Shown here piece by piece: positions 21,176-32,754 of a DNA stretch of 64,000 bases. The stretch covers positions 327,367-391,366 of the forward strand of contig NZ_JALLIY010000004.1 in the NCBI RefSeq assembly GCF_023242315.1. Direction: 5' to 3'. Position 1 is the stretch's first letter. Every line of letters begins with the position of its first letter. Below the pieces are notes generated by a model. That model had not been told where the DNA came from. It worked only from the letters and a program-made list of their open reading frames with translations, and made no database searches. The stretch comes from Pseudomonas sp. MWU13-2105. Its GTDB lineage: Bacteria > Pseudomonadota > Gammaproteobacteria > Pseudomonadales > Pseudomonadaceae. The translations under genes and the position numbers were made by a program.

Positions 21176-24105
21176 TCGCTATCCAGGTGCAGTGGGGTGA
21201 CGACGCGGCCATCGCTTTGCGCCTCGCCGAGGTTGGCGTCGATAAAGTACACGCGATCATCAGCCAACTGGCCCTTGTCCACCAGGAAGTCCTTGATGCT
21301 GCTGGCGCGGTCCTGACCGAGCTTGCGCAGCAGTGGCTCATTGCCGCTCCAGGCGCTGATCACCCCGGCCTTCAGTTTGGCGGTGCGTTCGTTGTTACCC
21401 AGCTTGGCCCATTCGGCAGGGGGTTGCTGTTTGAGCAAGGTGCGATAGATACCTTCGAGCATCGGTGCTTTCTCGCTTTCCGGCACCTGGATCATCGACG
21501 CCTGGGCCGGCACTTTGTCGCCACGGCGCTGGAGCATCTTGTAGTAGGTGGCCTGGTATTCGCGATCCAGGCGCTGCTCGGCGATCAACGCGCCATCGCT
21601 GCTCTGGGCCGCGGTGCCTTCGATCTCCAGGCGCAGGTTGGGGCGCTCCTTCAGGGCCGCCGCCAGCTTGGTCAGGGACGATTGGGCATCGCCGCTCAGC
21701 TCGCTGGAGCCAGGGGTAAAGGACACGTTGCTGAGGTCCTGGGAGTCGCCCCCGGAGATCAGCCCGCCAATGAACTTGAAGGGCGCGGTGGCGGCCCGCA
21801 CGATCAGGTTGCGCAGGGTCTGCCAGATGATCGGCATCACGCTGAACTGCGGGTTGTTGAGGTCGCCGCTCACCGGCAGTTCGATGGAGATCTTGCCGTC
21901 GGAATCCTTGAGCAGGGCAATTGCCAGCTTGATCGGCAGGTCCACGGCATCCGGACTGTCGACCTTCTCACCCAGTTGCAGCTGTTCGACCACCAGCTTG
22001 TTTTCGGCTTTCAGCTGGCCCTTGGTGATCAGGTAGTGCACGTCGAGATTGAGCCGGCCCTTGCGGATACGGTAGCCGGCGAACTTGCCGGAGTAGGGGG
22101 TCAGCGTGGTCAGCTCGACGCGCTTGAAGCTGGTGGCGATATCCAGGCTGGCCATCGGGTCGAACGGGTTCAGCGCGCCCTTGATGGTCACCGGCGCGTA
22201 GCGGTCGACCTTGCCCTGGATATCGACGCCTGCCGGCTTCGGCTGGCGGCTGTCGATGGTGCCGATCTGGCCGTTGAGCTGCTGGACCGCCGTGGCGAAG
22301 TGCGGGGTCAGGCTGAAGTCGGCGAAGTTGGCCGAACCGTCATTGATGGCAATGCCGCCAACGTGGATGCCCAGCGGCTTGCTGCTCGATGCCGTGGCTT
22401 GTGCCTTGGGCTTTTCCGCCGACTTGCTCGCCGGCGGTTGCGGGATCAGCAGGTCATCGATGTTGGTGGTGCGGTCATCGTTGATCATGAAGCGTGCATA
22501 GGGTTGCAGCAGATTGACCTTGTCGATCGAGAGGCTGTCACCGTGCTGATAGCTCAGGCCATCGATCGTCAGTTTCTGCCACTTGACGAAGTCGCGGCTC
22601 TTGAGGGTGTCGAGGGTGTGCAATTGGTCGACCTGGGCCTTGCCGATCACGCTGAAGGCCAGCGGGTCGACGCTTTTCAGGTTGACCGCGAGGTCGCTGC
22701 CGAGCATGCCGCTGCGCACTTCCAGGCGAATGAACGGCTCGACATAGGCCTGCGCCACCCGCAGGTCGATGTCCTGGGTATTGACCTTGAGCTTGGCGCT
22801 GACCGGGTTCAGGTTGACTTCGCCACTGGCGAGGATCTTGCCCTGCTTGCCCAGCCCGGTATCGAGCTTGAGGGTGAAGGGCGACTGGTTGAGGCTGTCG
22901 AAATTCTCCAGGTCCAGGTTCAGTGGACCGAGCTCCAGGGCCACCTGGGTTTTCGGCGCGCGGTCGGCCAGGTGCACGCGGTAGTCGCGCAGTTGCACAT
23001 CCTTGAGCAGGACCTGCCAGGGCTTGCTCGGGGCCGGCGCCGTGGTCTTGGCGCTGTCGGAGGCGGCGGGTGCTTCCTTGGGCGCCGGCTTGGCCGGTTG
23101 CGCGGCGAAGAGTTTCTGCCAGTCGAGCTGCCCGTCCTTCTCGCGGGCGGCCCAGGTTTCAAGCTTGTTGCTGCGGATCTTGCCGACGACGACCTGTTGT
23201 TTGCCCAGGTCGACGCTGGTTTCGCTGACGTCGAGGCGCTCCAGGCGGACCAGCGGGCGTCCGTCCGGTGCCTTCATGGCAAAGGGCGCGACGCTGACGG
23301 CGGTGTTGCTCAGGAGCAGCTCGGTTTCTTTGGCCAGGCTGAACTTGTAGTCGGTGCTGAGGTTGACGACACCGTTTTCCAGCACCAGCGGCAGGGCATC
23401 GCGGACATAGGGCCACCAGGCTTTCATCTGGCTGTCGGTGATCTTGAGCGAGCCCTCGGAGGTGACGGGCACCAGGCTCAGGTTGCCTTTCCAGTCGATC
23501 CGTCCGCCTTCGCCGCCGATGGCCACCAGGGTCATGTCGGCGTTGTCTTCAGGCAGGGTGCTGAGGTTCTTCAGCGCCAGGTCCATCGGCGTGTAAGTGA
23601 ACTCGATCGGTTCGCTGGGGCGCAGGTCCTGGAAATGCAGGCGCCCTCCGGCCAGGCCGATCTGGTCGATACGCAGCGGGAACGGCTTGCTGTCGGAGGC
23701 GGGCGCGGTCGGGGTCGGTTGGCTGGGCGGCAGCTTGAACAACTGGGCGAGGTTCAGGCTGCCGTCCTTGCTGAACGTCACCTCGGTGTTGGGTTTGTCC
23801 AGCTGGATGTCGGCCAGGTGCAGGGCGTGGGTCCAGAGACTGTCGATCTGCAGGTTGACGTAGAGGCGCTCGAAGGCGACCTGCTCCTTGCCCGGTTCGC
23901 CGATATTCAGGCCCCACAGGGTCAGTTCGAGACTGAAGGGATTGAACTCCAGGCGCTGCAGTTTGGCGGGTACCGTGGCGTAGTTCGCCAGTTGCTGGTT
24001 GGCGATGCGCAGGCCAACGCCGGGGATGATCAGGAACCCGAGCACGGTATACAGCGCGAGGCCGGTCAACAAGGCGCCGAGGGCGCGTTTCAATCCTTTG
24101 GGCAT
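21172..24105 (-). CDS. DUF748 (AsmA-like) large envelope protein
   Basis: 977 residues. One N-terminal membrane anchor (~9-31, LLTGLALYTVLGFLIIPGVG) is followed by a long periplasmic part with repeated AsmA-type segments (VNLQIDSLWTHALHLADIQL, VGKIRSNKLETW, VDIQGKVDRYAPVTIKGAL). An OmpA-like stretch lies near ~770-815 (FTPGSSELSGDAQSSL, RLEIEGTA). AsmA-family giants are thought to bridge the periplasm for phospholipid transport; for DUF748 itself this is inference. Coupled to the downstream DUF2845 gene. Confidence 0.85.
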   Translation of the reverse strand: MPKGLKRALGALLTGLALYTVLGFLIIPGVGLRIANQQLANYATVPAKLQRLEFNPFSLELTLWGLNIGEPGKEQVAFERLYVNLQIDSLWTHALHLADIQLDKPNTEVTFSKDGSLNLAQLFKLPPSQPTPTAPASDSKPFPLRIDQIGLAGGRLHFQDLRPSEPIEFTYTPMDLALKNLSTLPEDNADMTLVAIGGEGGRIDWKGNLSLVPVTSEGSLKITDSQMKAWWPYVRDALPLVLENGVVNLSTDYKFSLAKETELLLSNTAVSVAPFAMKAPDGRPLVRLERLDVSETSVDLGKQQVVVGKIRSNKLETWAAREKDGQLDWQKLFAAQPAKPAPKEAPAASDSAKTTAPAPSKPWQVLLKDVQLRDYRVHLADRAPKTQVALELGPLNLDLENFDSLNQSPFTLKLDTGLGKQGKILASGEVNLNPVSAKLKVNTQDIDLRVAQAYVEPFIRLEVRSGMLGSDLAVNLKSVDPLAFSVIGKAQVDQLHTLDTLKSRDFVKWQKLTIDGLSYQHGDSLSIDKVNLLQPYARFMINDDRTTNIDDLLIPQPPASKSAEKPKAQATASSSKPLGIHVGGIAINDGSANFADFSLTPHFATAVQQLNGQIGTIDSRQPKPAGVDIQGKVDRYAPVTIKGALNPFDPMASLDIATSFKRVELTTLTPYSGKFAGYRIRKGRLNLDVHYLITKGQLKAENKLVVEQLQLGEKVDSPDAVDLPIKLAIALLKDSDGKISIELPVSGDLNNPQFSVMPIIWQTLRNLIVRAATAPFKFIGGLISGGDSQDLSNVSFTPGSSELSGDAQSSLTKLAAALKERPNLRLEIEGTAAQSSDGALIAEQRLDREYQATYYKMLQRRGDKVPAQASMIQVPESEKAPMLEGIYRTLLKQQPPAEWAKLGNNERTAKLKAGVISAWSGNEPLLRKLGQDRASSIKDFLVDKGQLADDRVYFIDANLGEAQSDGRVVTPLHLDSE

Positions 24106-24213
24106 GTGAGGCGTCGTCTCTCTGAGTCGAAGGTGCCTTGGAGTATGGCATGCGTTTACGGTTCCGAAGCAAGCCCTTGTTGCGACGGAAAAATGGTTGT
24201 TTGCGAGTGATTC

Positions 24214-25230
24214 CTAGAGCTGCAGAATCAAGGTCTTCAGCGGCGGTTGCTGGTCGCGGGAAGGGAAGTCGGCGGCGGGCGCCAGCACTTGCCATTCGCG
24301 GACCGGGCGCCCGGCTTTTTCCGCGCACCGCAGGACCTGTTCGCGCCAGTCTTCCAGGCTGACTTTCGCCAGGTTGTTGCAGCAGATCAGCACGCCGTTC
24401 TCGGCGGTCGCCAGCAGGGCCGGCTTGAGCAGGCTCTGGTAGTCGCGGAGCAGGTCGACGGTGCCGAAGGCGCTCTTGGCCCACGCCGGCGGGTCGAGCA
24501 GCACCAGATCGTACTGGCGCTGTTCCAGGCGCTGGTAGCTGGGCAGTTTCTGGCCTCTGCGCTGGCTGATGGGCAGGCCGGCGAGCTGGCGAATCGCGGG
24601 GAAGTAGTCGGACTGGATGAAGTCCATCTCCAGCAGGTGCGGGTTGAGCTGGCCGTTCTCCCGGCCGACCGCCAGGTTGCCCTCGGCGAAGTCCAGGTTG
24701 CAGACCTCGCTGGCCCCGCCGGCCGCGGCGCTGAGGCCGACGCCGCAGGTGTAGGCGAAGAGGTTCAGCACGCGCTTGCCGGCACTGTGCTGGCGGACCC
24801 AGGCGCGGGCGTTGCGCAGGTCAAGGAACAGCAGTGGGTCCTGGCCGGCGTGGCGGCCACGGACGCGGTAGTTCAGGCTGCCTTCATGACCGACCAGGTC
24901 GGCCAGGGCGGCCTCTTCGGCGCGATAGACCGGGTCTTCCCGATCGATCCGCGAGTTGCCCCGGGAGCGATCGTTGTAGACCAGCAGGGTGTCCAGTTGC
25001 AGGTGCTGGTTGATCGCCGCGTGCAGGGCGAGCAGGTCTTCGCGTGCCAGGGTCTGGTGGAAGGTCTGCACCATCAGCTGTGGGCCGTAGCGGTCGATGG
25101 TCAGGCCGCCGGCGCCTTCCTGGCTGCCATGGAACAAGCGATAGCAGTCGGTGCCCTGACTGTGCAGCTCGGCCAGCAGGTCCTGGCGATGATCGAGGGC
25201 GGCGCGCAGCGCCTGGTTCAAGGAAGACAT
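24214..25230 (-). CDS. Class I SAM-dependent RNA methyltransferase, RlmI-like
   Basis: 338 residues from ATG 25230 (MSSLNQALRAALDHRQ), preceded by AAGG; an in-frame TTG at 25263 was rejected. The N-terminal ~130 residues are RlmI-like (DCYRLFHGSQEGAGGLTIDRYG), then the Rossmann core with motif I VLNLFAYTCGVGLSAAAGGA and the catalytic-type motif LVLLDPPAWAKS near 255. Related enzymes methylate 23S rRNA cytosine (RlmI) or guanine (RlmK); the substrate here is not certain. It is followed downstream by the divergent-function DUF748 gene and preceded by an MpaB-type gene, 45 bases away. Confidence 0.8.
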   Translation of the reverse strand: MSSLNQALRAALDHRQDLLAELHSQGTDCYRLFHGSQEGAGGLTIDRYGPQLMVQTFHQTLAREDLLALHAAINQHLQLDTLLVYNDRSRGNSRIDREDPVYRAEEAALADLVGHEGSLNYRVRGRHAGQDPLLFLDLRNARAWVRQHSAGKRVLNLFAYTCGVGLSAAAGGASEVCNLDFAEGNLAVGRENGQLNPHLLEMDFIQSDYFPAIRQLAGLPISQRRGQKLPSYQRLEQRQYDLVLLDPPAWAKSAFGTVDLLRDYQSLLKPALLATAENGVLICCNNLAKVSLEDWREQVLRCAEKAGRPVREWQVLAPAADFPSRDQQPPLKTLILQL

Positions 25231-25275
25231 GCACGGCGCCTTGGGGTCGGATTTGGCGCGCAAGTTTACCAGCCT

Positions 25276-26148
25276 TCAGGGGATCAGGCCCATGCGGCGT
25301 TTGGCGCGCTGGGCGGAGCCGTTGCGCATGGCCCAGCGCAACAACGGCGCGCTGCGTTTGACGCCGGCGCGGATGACCTGGCGTTGCAGCGGGTTTTGCG
25401 ACTGGCCGAGCATTTCGCCGGCCCAGTCCGGCAGCAGGTCGATGCCGGCCTGCATCATCAGGTTGCCGAACGGCTGGGCCAGGCGGCTCGGCGCCGGGGC
25501 GGCCAGCAGCAGGCGCAAGACCTCGCGGCTACGGGCATCGCAGAGCAGTTGCGGGCGCATGTGTTGCAAGTACTCGGCGATGGCCTGGCGCGAGCGCGGC
25601 ACGTCCCGCGCGCCCAGGCGCTCGGCGATCAGGGCGATTTCAGCGTAATAACGGTCCTGGTCCGCGGCGGACAGATGCGGATTGCGGTAGCGCAGATGGG
25701 CCTTGAGGAAGCTGCTGACCTCGGCTACATGCACCCAGGTCAGCAGCTCCGGATCGCTGGCGGCGTAGGGCCGGCCATCCGGCGCGGTGCCGACCACCTG
25801 CAGGTGGATGGTGCGCACCTTGTCGATCAGCCACTCGGCGTCCTTGCGCGAGCCGAAGGTGGTCCCGGCAATGAACTGGCTGGTGCGGCGCAAGCGCCCG
25901 AGCATGTCCTGGCGAAAATTCGAATGATCCCAGACCCCGGCCAGCGCCAGCGGGTGCAGGGCTTGCAGCATCAGGGCGCTGATCCCGCCGATCAGCATGC
26001 TGCTGAAGTCGCCATGTACCTGCCAGCTCACGGAGTCCGGACCGAAGAGGCCGGGGTCGCCCTTGGGGTTTTCCAGGTCGAGCATGCCCAGGGACAGTCC
26101 GGTCAGGCTCATGATCTGGGTTTCGATACGACTGCGAAGGAATTCCAT
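25276..26148 (-). CDS. MpaB/DUF2236-type oxygenase family protein
   Basis: 290 residues with the family landmarks: GDFSSMLIGGISALMLQALHP followed by LAGVWDHSNFRQD, FIAGTTFGS, IHLQVVGTAPDGRPY and the helix LLTWVHVAEVSSFLKAHLRY. This family includes latex-clearing rubber oxygenase and fungal MpaB, which are b-type heme or membrane oxygenases; the bacterial substrate is unknown. The His in LTWVHV is a plausible heme or metal ligand. It lies 45 bases after acs on the same strand, so may be co-transcribed. Confidence 0.75.
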   Translation of the reverse strand: MEFLRSRIETQIMSLTGLSLGMLDLENPKGDPGLFGPDSVSWQVHGDFSSMLIGGISALMLQALHPLALAGVWDHSNFRQDMLGRLRRTSQFIAGTTFGSRKDAEWLIDKVRTIHLQVVGTAPDGRPYAASDPELLTWVHVAEVSSFLKAHLRYRNPHLSAADQDRYYAEIALIAERLGARDVPRSRQAIAEYLQHMRPQLLCDARSREVLRLLLAAPAPSRLAQPFGNLMMQAGIDLLPDWAGEMLGQSQNPLQRQVIRAGVKRSAPLLRWAMRNGSAQRAKRRMGLIP

Positions 26149-26193
26149 GCTGGCTCGGTCAAGAGGGCGACGCAGCGTGTGCGCCGCCCGGGT

Positions 26194-28131
<1,938 letters not shown>

Positions 28132-28136
28132 GGCGA

Positions 28137-28160
28137 TTCCTTGTTCTTGTCTACGACAAG
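28137..28160 (-). promoter_or_regulatory. Hfq/Crc-type motif and hairpin at the acs ribosome-binding site
   Basis: On the minus strand AAGAACAA (28148-28141) fits AANAANAA exactly and runs into the GGAA Shine-Dalgarno (28140-28137), 5 bases before ATG. CTTGTC (28160-28155) and GACAAG (28151-28146) form a small hairpin overlapping the motif's first bases. Confidence 0.6.
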
Positions 28161-28220
28161 ACTCAAGGGTGCACCCTGTTGCGGTGGGGTTCAAGCGGAT
28201 AAAAGGTCGACGCAGGTCCT

Positions 28221-28294
28221 TGTGGGAGCGGAGCTTGCCCGCGAAGCTTTTGGCGTCCTCAAGGGCGCCTTCGCGGGCAAGCTCCGCTCCCACA
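28221..28294. repeat. REPIN (74 bp, copy 1)
   Basis: Two perfect 26-base inverted arms, 28221-28246 and 28269-28294 (core GGGAGCGGAGCTTGCCCGCG), around a 22-base spacer. It is a fluorescens-type REP doublet between acs and pgi. Such elements are non-autonomous and mobilised by RAYT transposases, none of which is in the window. Confidence 0.9.
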
Positions 28295-28332
28295 GGTCCT
28301 GTGTACACACAGGCTACTGCGGGAGCAGGTGA

Positions 28333-29997
28333 TCAGCCGCGATGACGACCGCGGAAATAGTTGATCAGGCCCTGGGTCGAAGCATCTTCGGCCGAGGACT
28401 CTTCGCTGCCGGTCAGGCGGTTGTAGACGCCCTTGCCCAGTTCCTTGCCCAGCTCCACACCCCACTGGTCGAAGGCATTGATGCCCCAGATCACGCTCTG
28501 CACGAAGACCTTGTGTTCGTACATCGCCACCAGGGCGCCGAGACGCCGCGGGCTGATGCGTTCGACCACCAAGGTGTTGCTCGGACGGTTGCCCGGGATC
28601 ACCTTGTGCGGTGCCAGTTTCTGCACCTCGGCTTCGCTCAGGCCTTTGTCACGCAGCTCGCTTTCCGCTTCGCCGCGGGTCTTGCCGAGCATCAGCGCCT
28701 GACTCTGCGACAGGCAGTTGGCGTACAGCCACTGATGGTGGTCGGCGACCGGGTTGAAGCTGACGATCGGCACGATAAAGTCGGCCGGGATCAACTGGGT
28801 GCCCTGGTGCAGCAACTGGTGGTAGGCGTGCTGGCCGTTGCAGCCGACGCCACCCCAGATCACCGGGCCGGTATCGGTGGACACCGGGGTGCCGTCCTGG
28901 CGCACGCTCTTGCCGTTGGATTCCATGTCCAGCTGTTGCAGGTGCTTGGTGATGTTGCGCAGGTAGTGGTCGTACGGCAGGATCGCGTGGCTCTGCGCGC
29001 CCCAGAAGTTGCCGTACCAGACACCCAGCAAGGCCAGCAGCACCGGCATGTTCTGTTCGAACGGCGCGGTCTGGAAATGCTGGTCCATGGTGTAGGCCCC
29101 GGACAGCAGCTCCTTGAAGTTCGACATGCCGATGGCCAGGGCGATCGGCAAGCCGATGGCCGACCACAGCGAGTAACGCCCGCCGACCCAGTCCCACATC
29201 GGGAAGATGTTCTCTTCGCGGATGCCGAAGGCCACGGCGGCGGCGTTGTTGCTCGAGACCGCGATGAAGTGCTTGTACAGCTCCGCTTCGGAGCCGCCCT
29301 GGGCCAGATACCAGTCACGTGCGGCACGGGCGTTCTTCAGGGTTTCAAGGGTGGTGAAGGTTTTCGACGAGACGATGAACAGGGTGGTCTCGGCGCGGAT
29401 CTTCGCCGACAGTTCGTGGAACTCACTGCCATCGATATTCGCCAGGTAATGGCAACGCACGCCTTTATGGGCGTAGGACAGCAACGCCTCGGAAACCAGT
29501 TCCGGACCGAGGAACGAACCACCGATACCGATGTTCACCACGTCGGTGATCGGCTTCTCGGAGTAGCCGCGCCACAGGCCGTCGTGGATCTTTCCGACCA
29601 GCTCGGTCATCTGGTTCAGCACTTTGTGCACGTCGGGCATCACGTTGACGCCGTTGACCGAGAGCTTGTCGCCAACCGGGCGGCGCAGCGCGGTGTGCAG
29701 GGCCGGGCGACCTTCGGAGGCGTTGACCAGTTCACCGGCAAACAGCGACTTGATCGCGCCTTGCAGGTCGACTTCATTGGCCAGGCCCACCAGCAGGTTG
29801 CGGGTTTCCTGGGTGATCAGGTTCTTCGAGTAGTCGAGAAACAACCCGCAGCTGCTGAGGGTGAACTGATTGAAGCGCTGCGGATCGGCATTGAAAGCTT
29901 CGCGCATGCTGAAATCGTGCATGTTGTCGCGGTGTTGGTTCAACGCCTGCCAAGCGGGCAGGCTGGTCACGTCGTGAGGAGTGCGGTAGTACGCCAT
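28333..29997 (-). CDS. pgi: Glucose-6-phosphate isomerase
   Basis: Interconverts glucose-6-P and fructose-6-P. In Pseudomonas it works mainly in the gluconeogenic direction alongside the Entner-Doudoroff route. 554 residues; motifs are [18 protein letters not shown] near 152, the PGI signature [16 protein letters not shown] near 268, [19 protein letters not shown] near 380 and the C-terminal [18 protein letters not shown]. Two TTTTGGACA direct repeats lie upstream (30028-30052). Confidence 0.98.
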   Translation of the reverse strand: MAYYRTPHDVTSLPAWQALNQHRDNMHDFSMREAFNADPQRFNQFTLSSCGLFLDYSKNLITQETRNLLVGLANEVDLQGAIKSLFAGELVNASEGRPALHTALRRPVGDKLSVNGVNVMPDVHKVLNQMTELVGKIHDGLWRGYSEKPITDVVNIGIGGSFLGPELVSEALLSYAHKGVRCHYLANIDGSEFHELSAKIRAETTLFIVSSKTFTTLETLKNARAARDWYLAQGGSEAELYKHFIAVSSNNAAAVAFGIREENIFPMWDWVGGRYSLWSAIGLPIALAIGMSNFKELLSGAYTMDQHFQTAPFEQNMPVLLALLGVWYGNFWGAQSHAILPYDHYLRNITKHLQQLDMESNGKSVRQDGTPVSTDTGPVIWGGVGCNGQHAYHQLLHQGTQLIPADFIVPIVSFNPVADHHQWLYANCLSQSQALMLGKTRGEAESELRDKGLSEAEVQKLAPHKVIPGNRPSNTLVVERISPRRLGALVAMYEHKVFVQSVIWGINAFDQWGVELGKELGKGVYNRLTGSEESSAEDASTQGLINYFRGRHRG

Positions 29998-30246
29998 CGC
30001 TGCGGGTTTCCTTTTACGAGAGCTGCCTTTTGGACATTTGGCTTTTTGGACACCAGAAACGCCGGAACGTCCTGCTTTCTATCTGTGGCAGTGTCCGGCA
30101 ACCTGCGTCAGCACGGTGGAATGATGCAGGGGCGATTACAGTACCGCTCGCGCCTGCATCTGTCTTGGCTTTGTCTGACCTTTACTCGGTACTTTTTCGC
30201 ACTCTCGGGGACGAAAGGCGTTTTCGCGTGCCGGGTCGGACCGCGA

Positions 30247-30627
30247 TCAGGCGAGCTGCACCGGAATCGAGTGGCTGGTATGGCTCAGTTCGTTGCCCGG
30301 GGCCATGTACAGCATGCGCGGCTTGAAGTTGACCAACTCGGCGTCGCTGTAATGGGCATAGGCGCAGATGATCACCCGGTCGCCGACGGCGGCCTTGTGG
30401 GCGGCGGCGCCGTTCACCGAGATGATCCGCGAACCTTCCTCGCCGCGAATGGCGTAGGTGGTGAAGCGCTCGCCATTGTCGACGTTGTAGATCTGGATCT
30501 GTTCGTACTCACGGATCCCGGCCAGGTCCAGCCATTCGCCGTCGATGGCGCAGGAACCTTCGTAATCGAGCACCGCGTGGGTGACTTCGGCGCGATGCAG
30601 TTTGGCTTTGAGCATGATGGCGTGCAT
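30247..30627 (-). CDS. panD: Aspartate 1-decarboxylase
   Basis: Makes beta-alanine from aspartate for pantothenate. 126 residues from ATG 30627 after GAGGAAACATCC. The pyruvoyl-forming self-cleavage site is G24-S25 in YEGSCAID; Y58-like and [20 protein letters not shown] motifs are typical. It lies 71 bases after panC. Confidence 0.97.
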   Translation of the reverse strand: MHAIMLKAKLHRAEVTHAVLDYEGSCAIDGEWLDLAGIREYEQIQIYNVDNGERFTTYAIRGEEGSRIISVNGAAAHKAAVGDRVIICAYAHYSDAELVNFKPRMLYMAPGNELSHTSHSIPVQLA

Positions 30628-30698
30628 GGATGTTTCCTCGGTCGGATCCTCGTGCGGCGGCAGTTTGCCCGAAGCCGTGGGGCCGGGCAATCGGGCTG

Positions 30699-31559
30699 TC
30701 AGGCCGGGCTGTCGAGGTTCAGGTGCAGGTTGTCGATCAGGCGCGTGGTGCCGAGGAAGGCGGCGACCAGGATCACCAGGTCACGGTCCTCGGCTGTCGC
30801 CGGGCGCAGGTTCAAGGCGTGGCGGATTTCCAGGTAGTCGGGCCGGAAACCGGCGCTTTCGATCTGCCGGGCTTGCTCGGCCAACAGCTTGGGGTAGTCG
30901 CGTTCGCCCTGTTCGATGGCGGCGGCGATCTGCTTCAGGCTGCGATACAGCGCCGGTGCCTTGGCCCGCTGTTCTTCGCTGAGGAAGCCGTTGCGCGAGG
31001 ACAGCGCCAGGCCGTCGTCGGCGCGCACGGTCGGTTCGCCGATGATCTGGATCGGCATGTTCAGGTCATGCACCAACTGGCGGATCACCGCCAGTTGCTG
31101 GAAGTCCTTCTGGCCGAACACCGCCAGGTCTGGTTGGACCATGTTGAAGAGTTTGCTGACCACCGTCGCCACGCCTTCGAAATGTCCGGGACGGCTGGCG
31201 CCGCACAGGCCTTCGGAGAGTTGCGGGACACTGACGCGGGTCTGGCCGCTCATGCCACCGGGGTACATCTCCTCGACGCTGGGGGCGAACAGCAGATGGC
31301 AGCCGGCCTGGAGCAGTTTCTCCTGGTCGGCGACGAGGGTCCGCGGGTACTTGTCGAGATCTTCGTTGGCGCCGAATTGCAGCGGGTTGACGAAAATGCT
31401 CGCCACCACGAAGTCGGCGCGTTGGGCGGCCTTGGTCACCAGGGCCGCATGGCCGCTGTGCAGGTTGCCCATGGTCGGCACGAAACCAATGCGCTTGCCT
31501 TCGCTGCGGGCGCGAGCCACGGCGGCGCGCAGTTCGCGAACGGTCTTGACTGTATTCAT
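30699..31559 (-). CDS. panC: Pantothenate synthetase
   Basis: Joins pantoate and beta-alanine with ATP. 286 residues from ATG 31559, overlapping the panB stop as ATGA. The HIGH-like motif is TMGNLHSGH near 30; [13 protein letters not shown] and the KMSKS-like region [17 protein letters not shown] follow. A longer in-frame extension through panB was rejected. Confidence 0.97.
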   Translation of the reverse strand: MNTVKTVRELRAAVARARSEGKRIGFVPTMGNLHSGHAALVTKAAQRADFVVASIFVNPLQFGANEDLDKYPRTLVADQEKLLQAGCHLLFAPSVEEMYPGGMSGQTRVSVPQLSEGLCGASRPGHFEGVATVVSKLFNMVQPDLAVFGQKDFQQLAVIRQLVHDLNMPIQIIGEPTVRADDGLALSSRNGFLSEEQRAKAPALYRSLKQIAAAIEQGERDYPKLLAEQARQIESAGFRPDYLEIRHALNLRPATAEDRDLVILVAAFLGTTRLIDNLHLNLDSPA

Positions 31560-32356
31560 GCGCTGAACCCGTGTTCGATCCCAGGGAAAGTGGCGGCCTT
31601 GACTTCGCTGACATAAGCGCTCAGGGCGCCGTGCAGGCTGTCCTGGCCGAGCATGAAGTTCTTCACGAACTTGGGCACGCGACCGCTGATGGACAGGCCG
31701 AGCATGTCGTGCAGGACCAGGACCTGGCCGTCGGTGGCGCTGCCGGCGCCGATGCCGATCACCGGAACTTTTACCGCCTGGGTGATTTCCGCGGCCAGTT
31801 CGCTCGGCACGCATTCGAGCAGGATCATCGCCGCGCCGGCCTGTTCCAGGGCGATGGCGTCGGCGCGCATCTGCCGCGCCTGGGCTTCGCCGCGACCCTG
31901 GACCTTGTAGCCGCCGAAGAGGTTCACCGATTGTGGGGTCAGGCCCATGTGCACGCACACCGGGACGCCGCGTTCGGCCAGTTGACGGATGGATTCGGCG
32001 AGCCAGGCGGCGCCTTCGACCTTGACCATATGCGCACCGGCCTGCATCAGCAGGCCGCTGTTGTGAAAGGTCTGCTCGAGGGTGGCGTAGGCCATGAACG
32101 GCAGGTCGGCGATGATGAAAGCGCCCTGGTTGCCGCGTTTGACACTGGCGGTGTGATAGCAGATGTCGGCGACGGTAACTGGCAGCGTGCTGTCATGCCC
32201 TTGGGTAACCATGCCCAGCGAATCGCCGATCAGCAGCACTTCGACACCGGCTGCGCAGCTGGCGTGGGCGAAGGTCGCGTCGTAGCAAGTCAGCATGGTG
32301 ATTTTTTCACCCTTTTGCTTGAGGCCTTGCAGGGTGGTCAGGGTAATGTCTGGCAT
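31556..32356 (-). CDS. panB: 3-methyl-2-oxobutanoate hydroxymethyltransferase
   Basis: First committed step of pantoate synthesis, using ketoisovalerate (from the valine pathway) and methylene-THF. 266 residues with [10 protein letters not shown] near 20, [13 protein letters not shown] (metal-binding Asp), [24 protein letters not shown] and [16 protein letters not shown]. Coupled to panC. It begins the panBCD operon. Confidence 0.97.
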   Translation of the reverse strand: MPDITLTTLQGLKQKGEKITMLTCYDATFAHASCAAGVEVLLIGDSLGMVTQGHDSTLPVTVADICYHTASVKRGNQGAFIIADLPFMAYATLEQTFHNSGLLMQAGAHMVKVEGAAWLAESIRQLAERGVPVCVHMGLTPQSVNLFGGYKVQGRGEAQARQMRADAIALEQAGAAMILLECVPSELAAEITQAVKVPVIGIGAGSATDGQVLVLHDMLGLSISGRVPKFVKNFMLGQDSLHGALSAYVSEVKAATFPGIEHGFSA

Positions 32357-32754
32357 GAAAAAGTCCTCATTCAGGCGCCGTGCAAATGACTGCGAGTAAC
32401 GCGCGTGATTCGTCGTGTATACAGGCGCACGTTCTGGTGTCGTGCTTGCAAAGCCTGGATTGCGCCCTTCAAACGCCGCAGGGGCGGCAACGGGACGCCT
32501 ATAGTCGTGAGGAGAACTTGGGAAGTCAATCGTGTGTGTTACCGCAATGTTACGCCGTGAGTGTTACCGGCATGACTGATGCGATTCAGCAGCGGGGGTA
32601 GCAGGCAGTCTGGTTGGCAACGCCGGCTTTTTGTGGGAGCGGAGCTTGCCCGCGAAGGGGCCCTCAAGGGCGCTAAAAGCTTCGCGGGCAAGCTCCGCTC
32701 CCACAGGTTCCATGTTTCCCCCATAGGCTTTGTGTTTTCCCACAGGGTTTGTGC
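32357..32754. other. 398-base gap between panB and folK
   Basis: Holds the second 74-bp REPIN (32632-32705). The rest (32357-32631) should contain the panB promoter, but I see no clear -35/-10 pair, and no open frame that looks coding. The folK-pcnB unit ends at 32755, so its terminator is expected here; the REPIN hairpin may serve. Confidence 0.5.
32632..32705. repeat. REPIN (74 bp, copy 2)
   Basis: Arms 32632-32657 and 32680-32705 are identical to the 26-base arms of the copy at 28221. The 22-base spacer matches that copy's spacer at 17 of 22 positions only when reverse-complemented, so the two copies lie in opposite orientation. Confidence 0.9.

Noticed and set aside
21187..24210. 1007-codon + strand frame opposite the DUF748 gene
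   Set aside because: The minus-strand frame has a signal anchor, AsmA-type segments and a coupled neighbour; the opposite one has only Ala/Gly/Leu/Val/Asp-rich sequence.
28221..28294. CRISPR repeat or insertion-sequence end
   Set aside because: There are no regularly spaced repeats, no cas genes and no transposase; the arms are REP sequences.
28132..28308. 59-residue N-terminal extension of acetyl-CoA synthetase
   Set aside because: The extension is translated REPIN sequence; ATG 28131 has a good RBS and yields the usual length.
31560..31958. Longer PanC reading through panB
   Set aside because: It is an overlapping frame inside panB; the ATGA junction at 31556-31559 gives the normal 286-residue enzyme.
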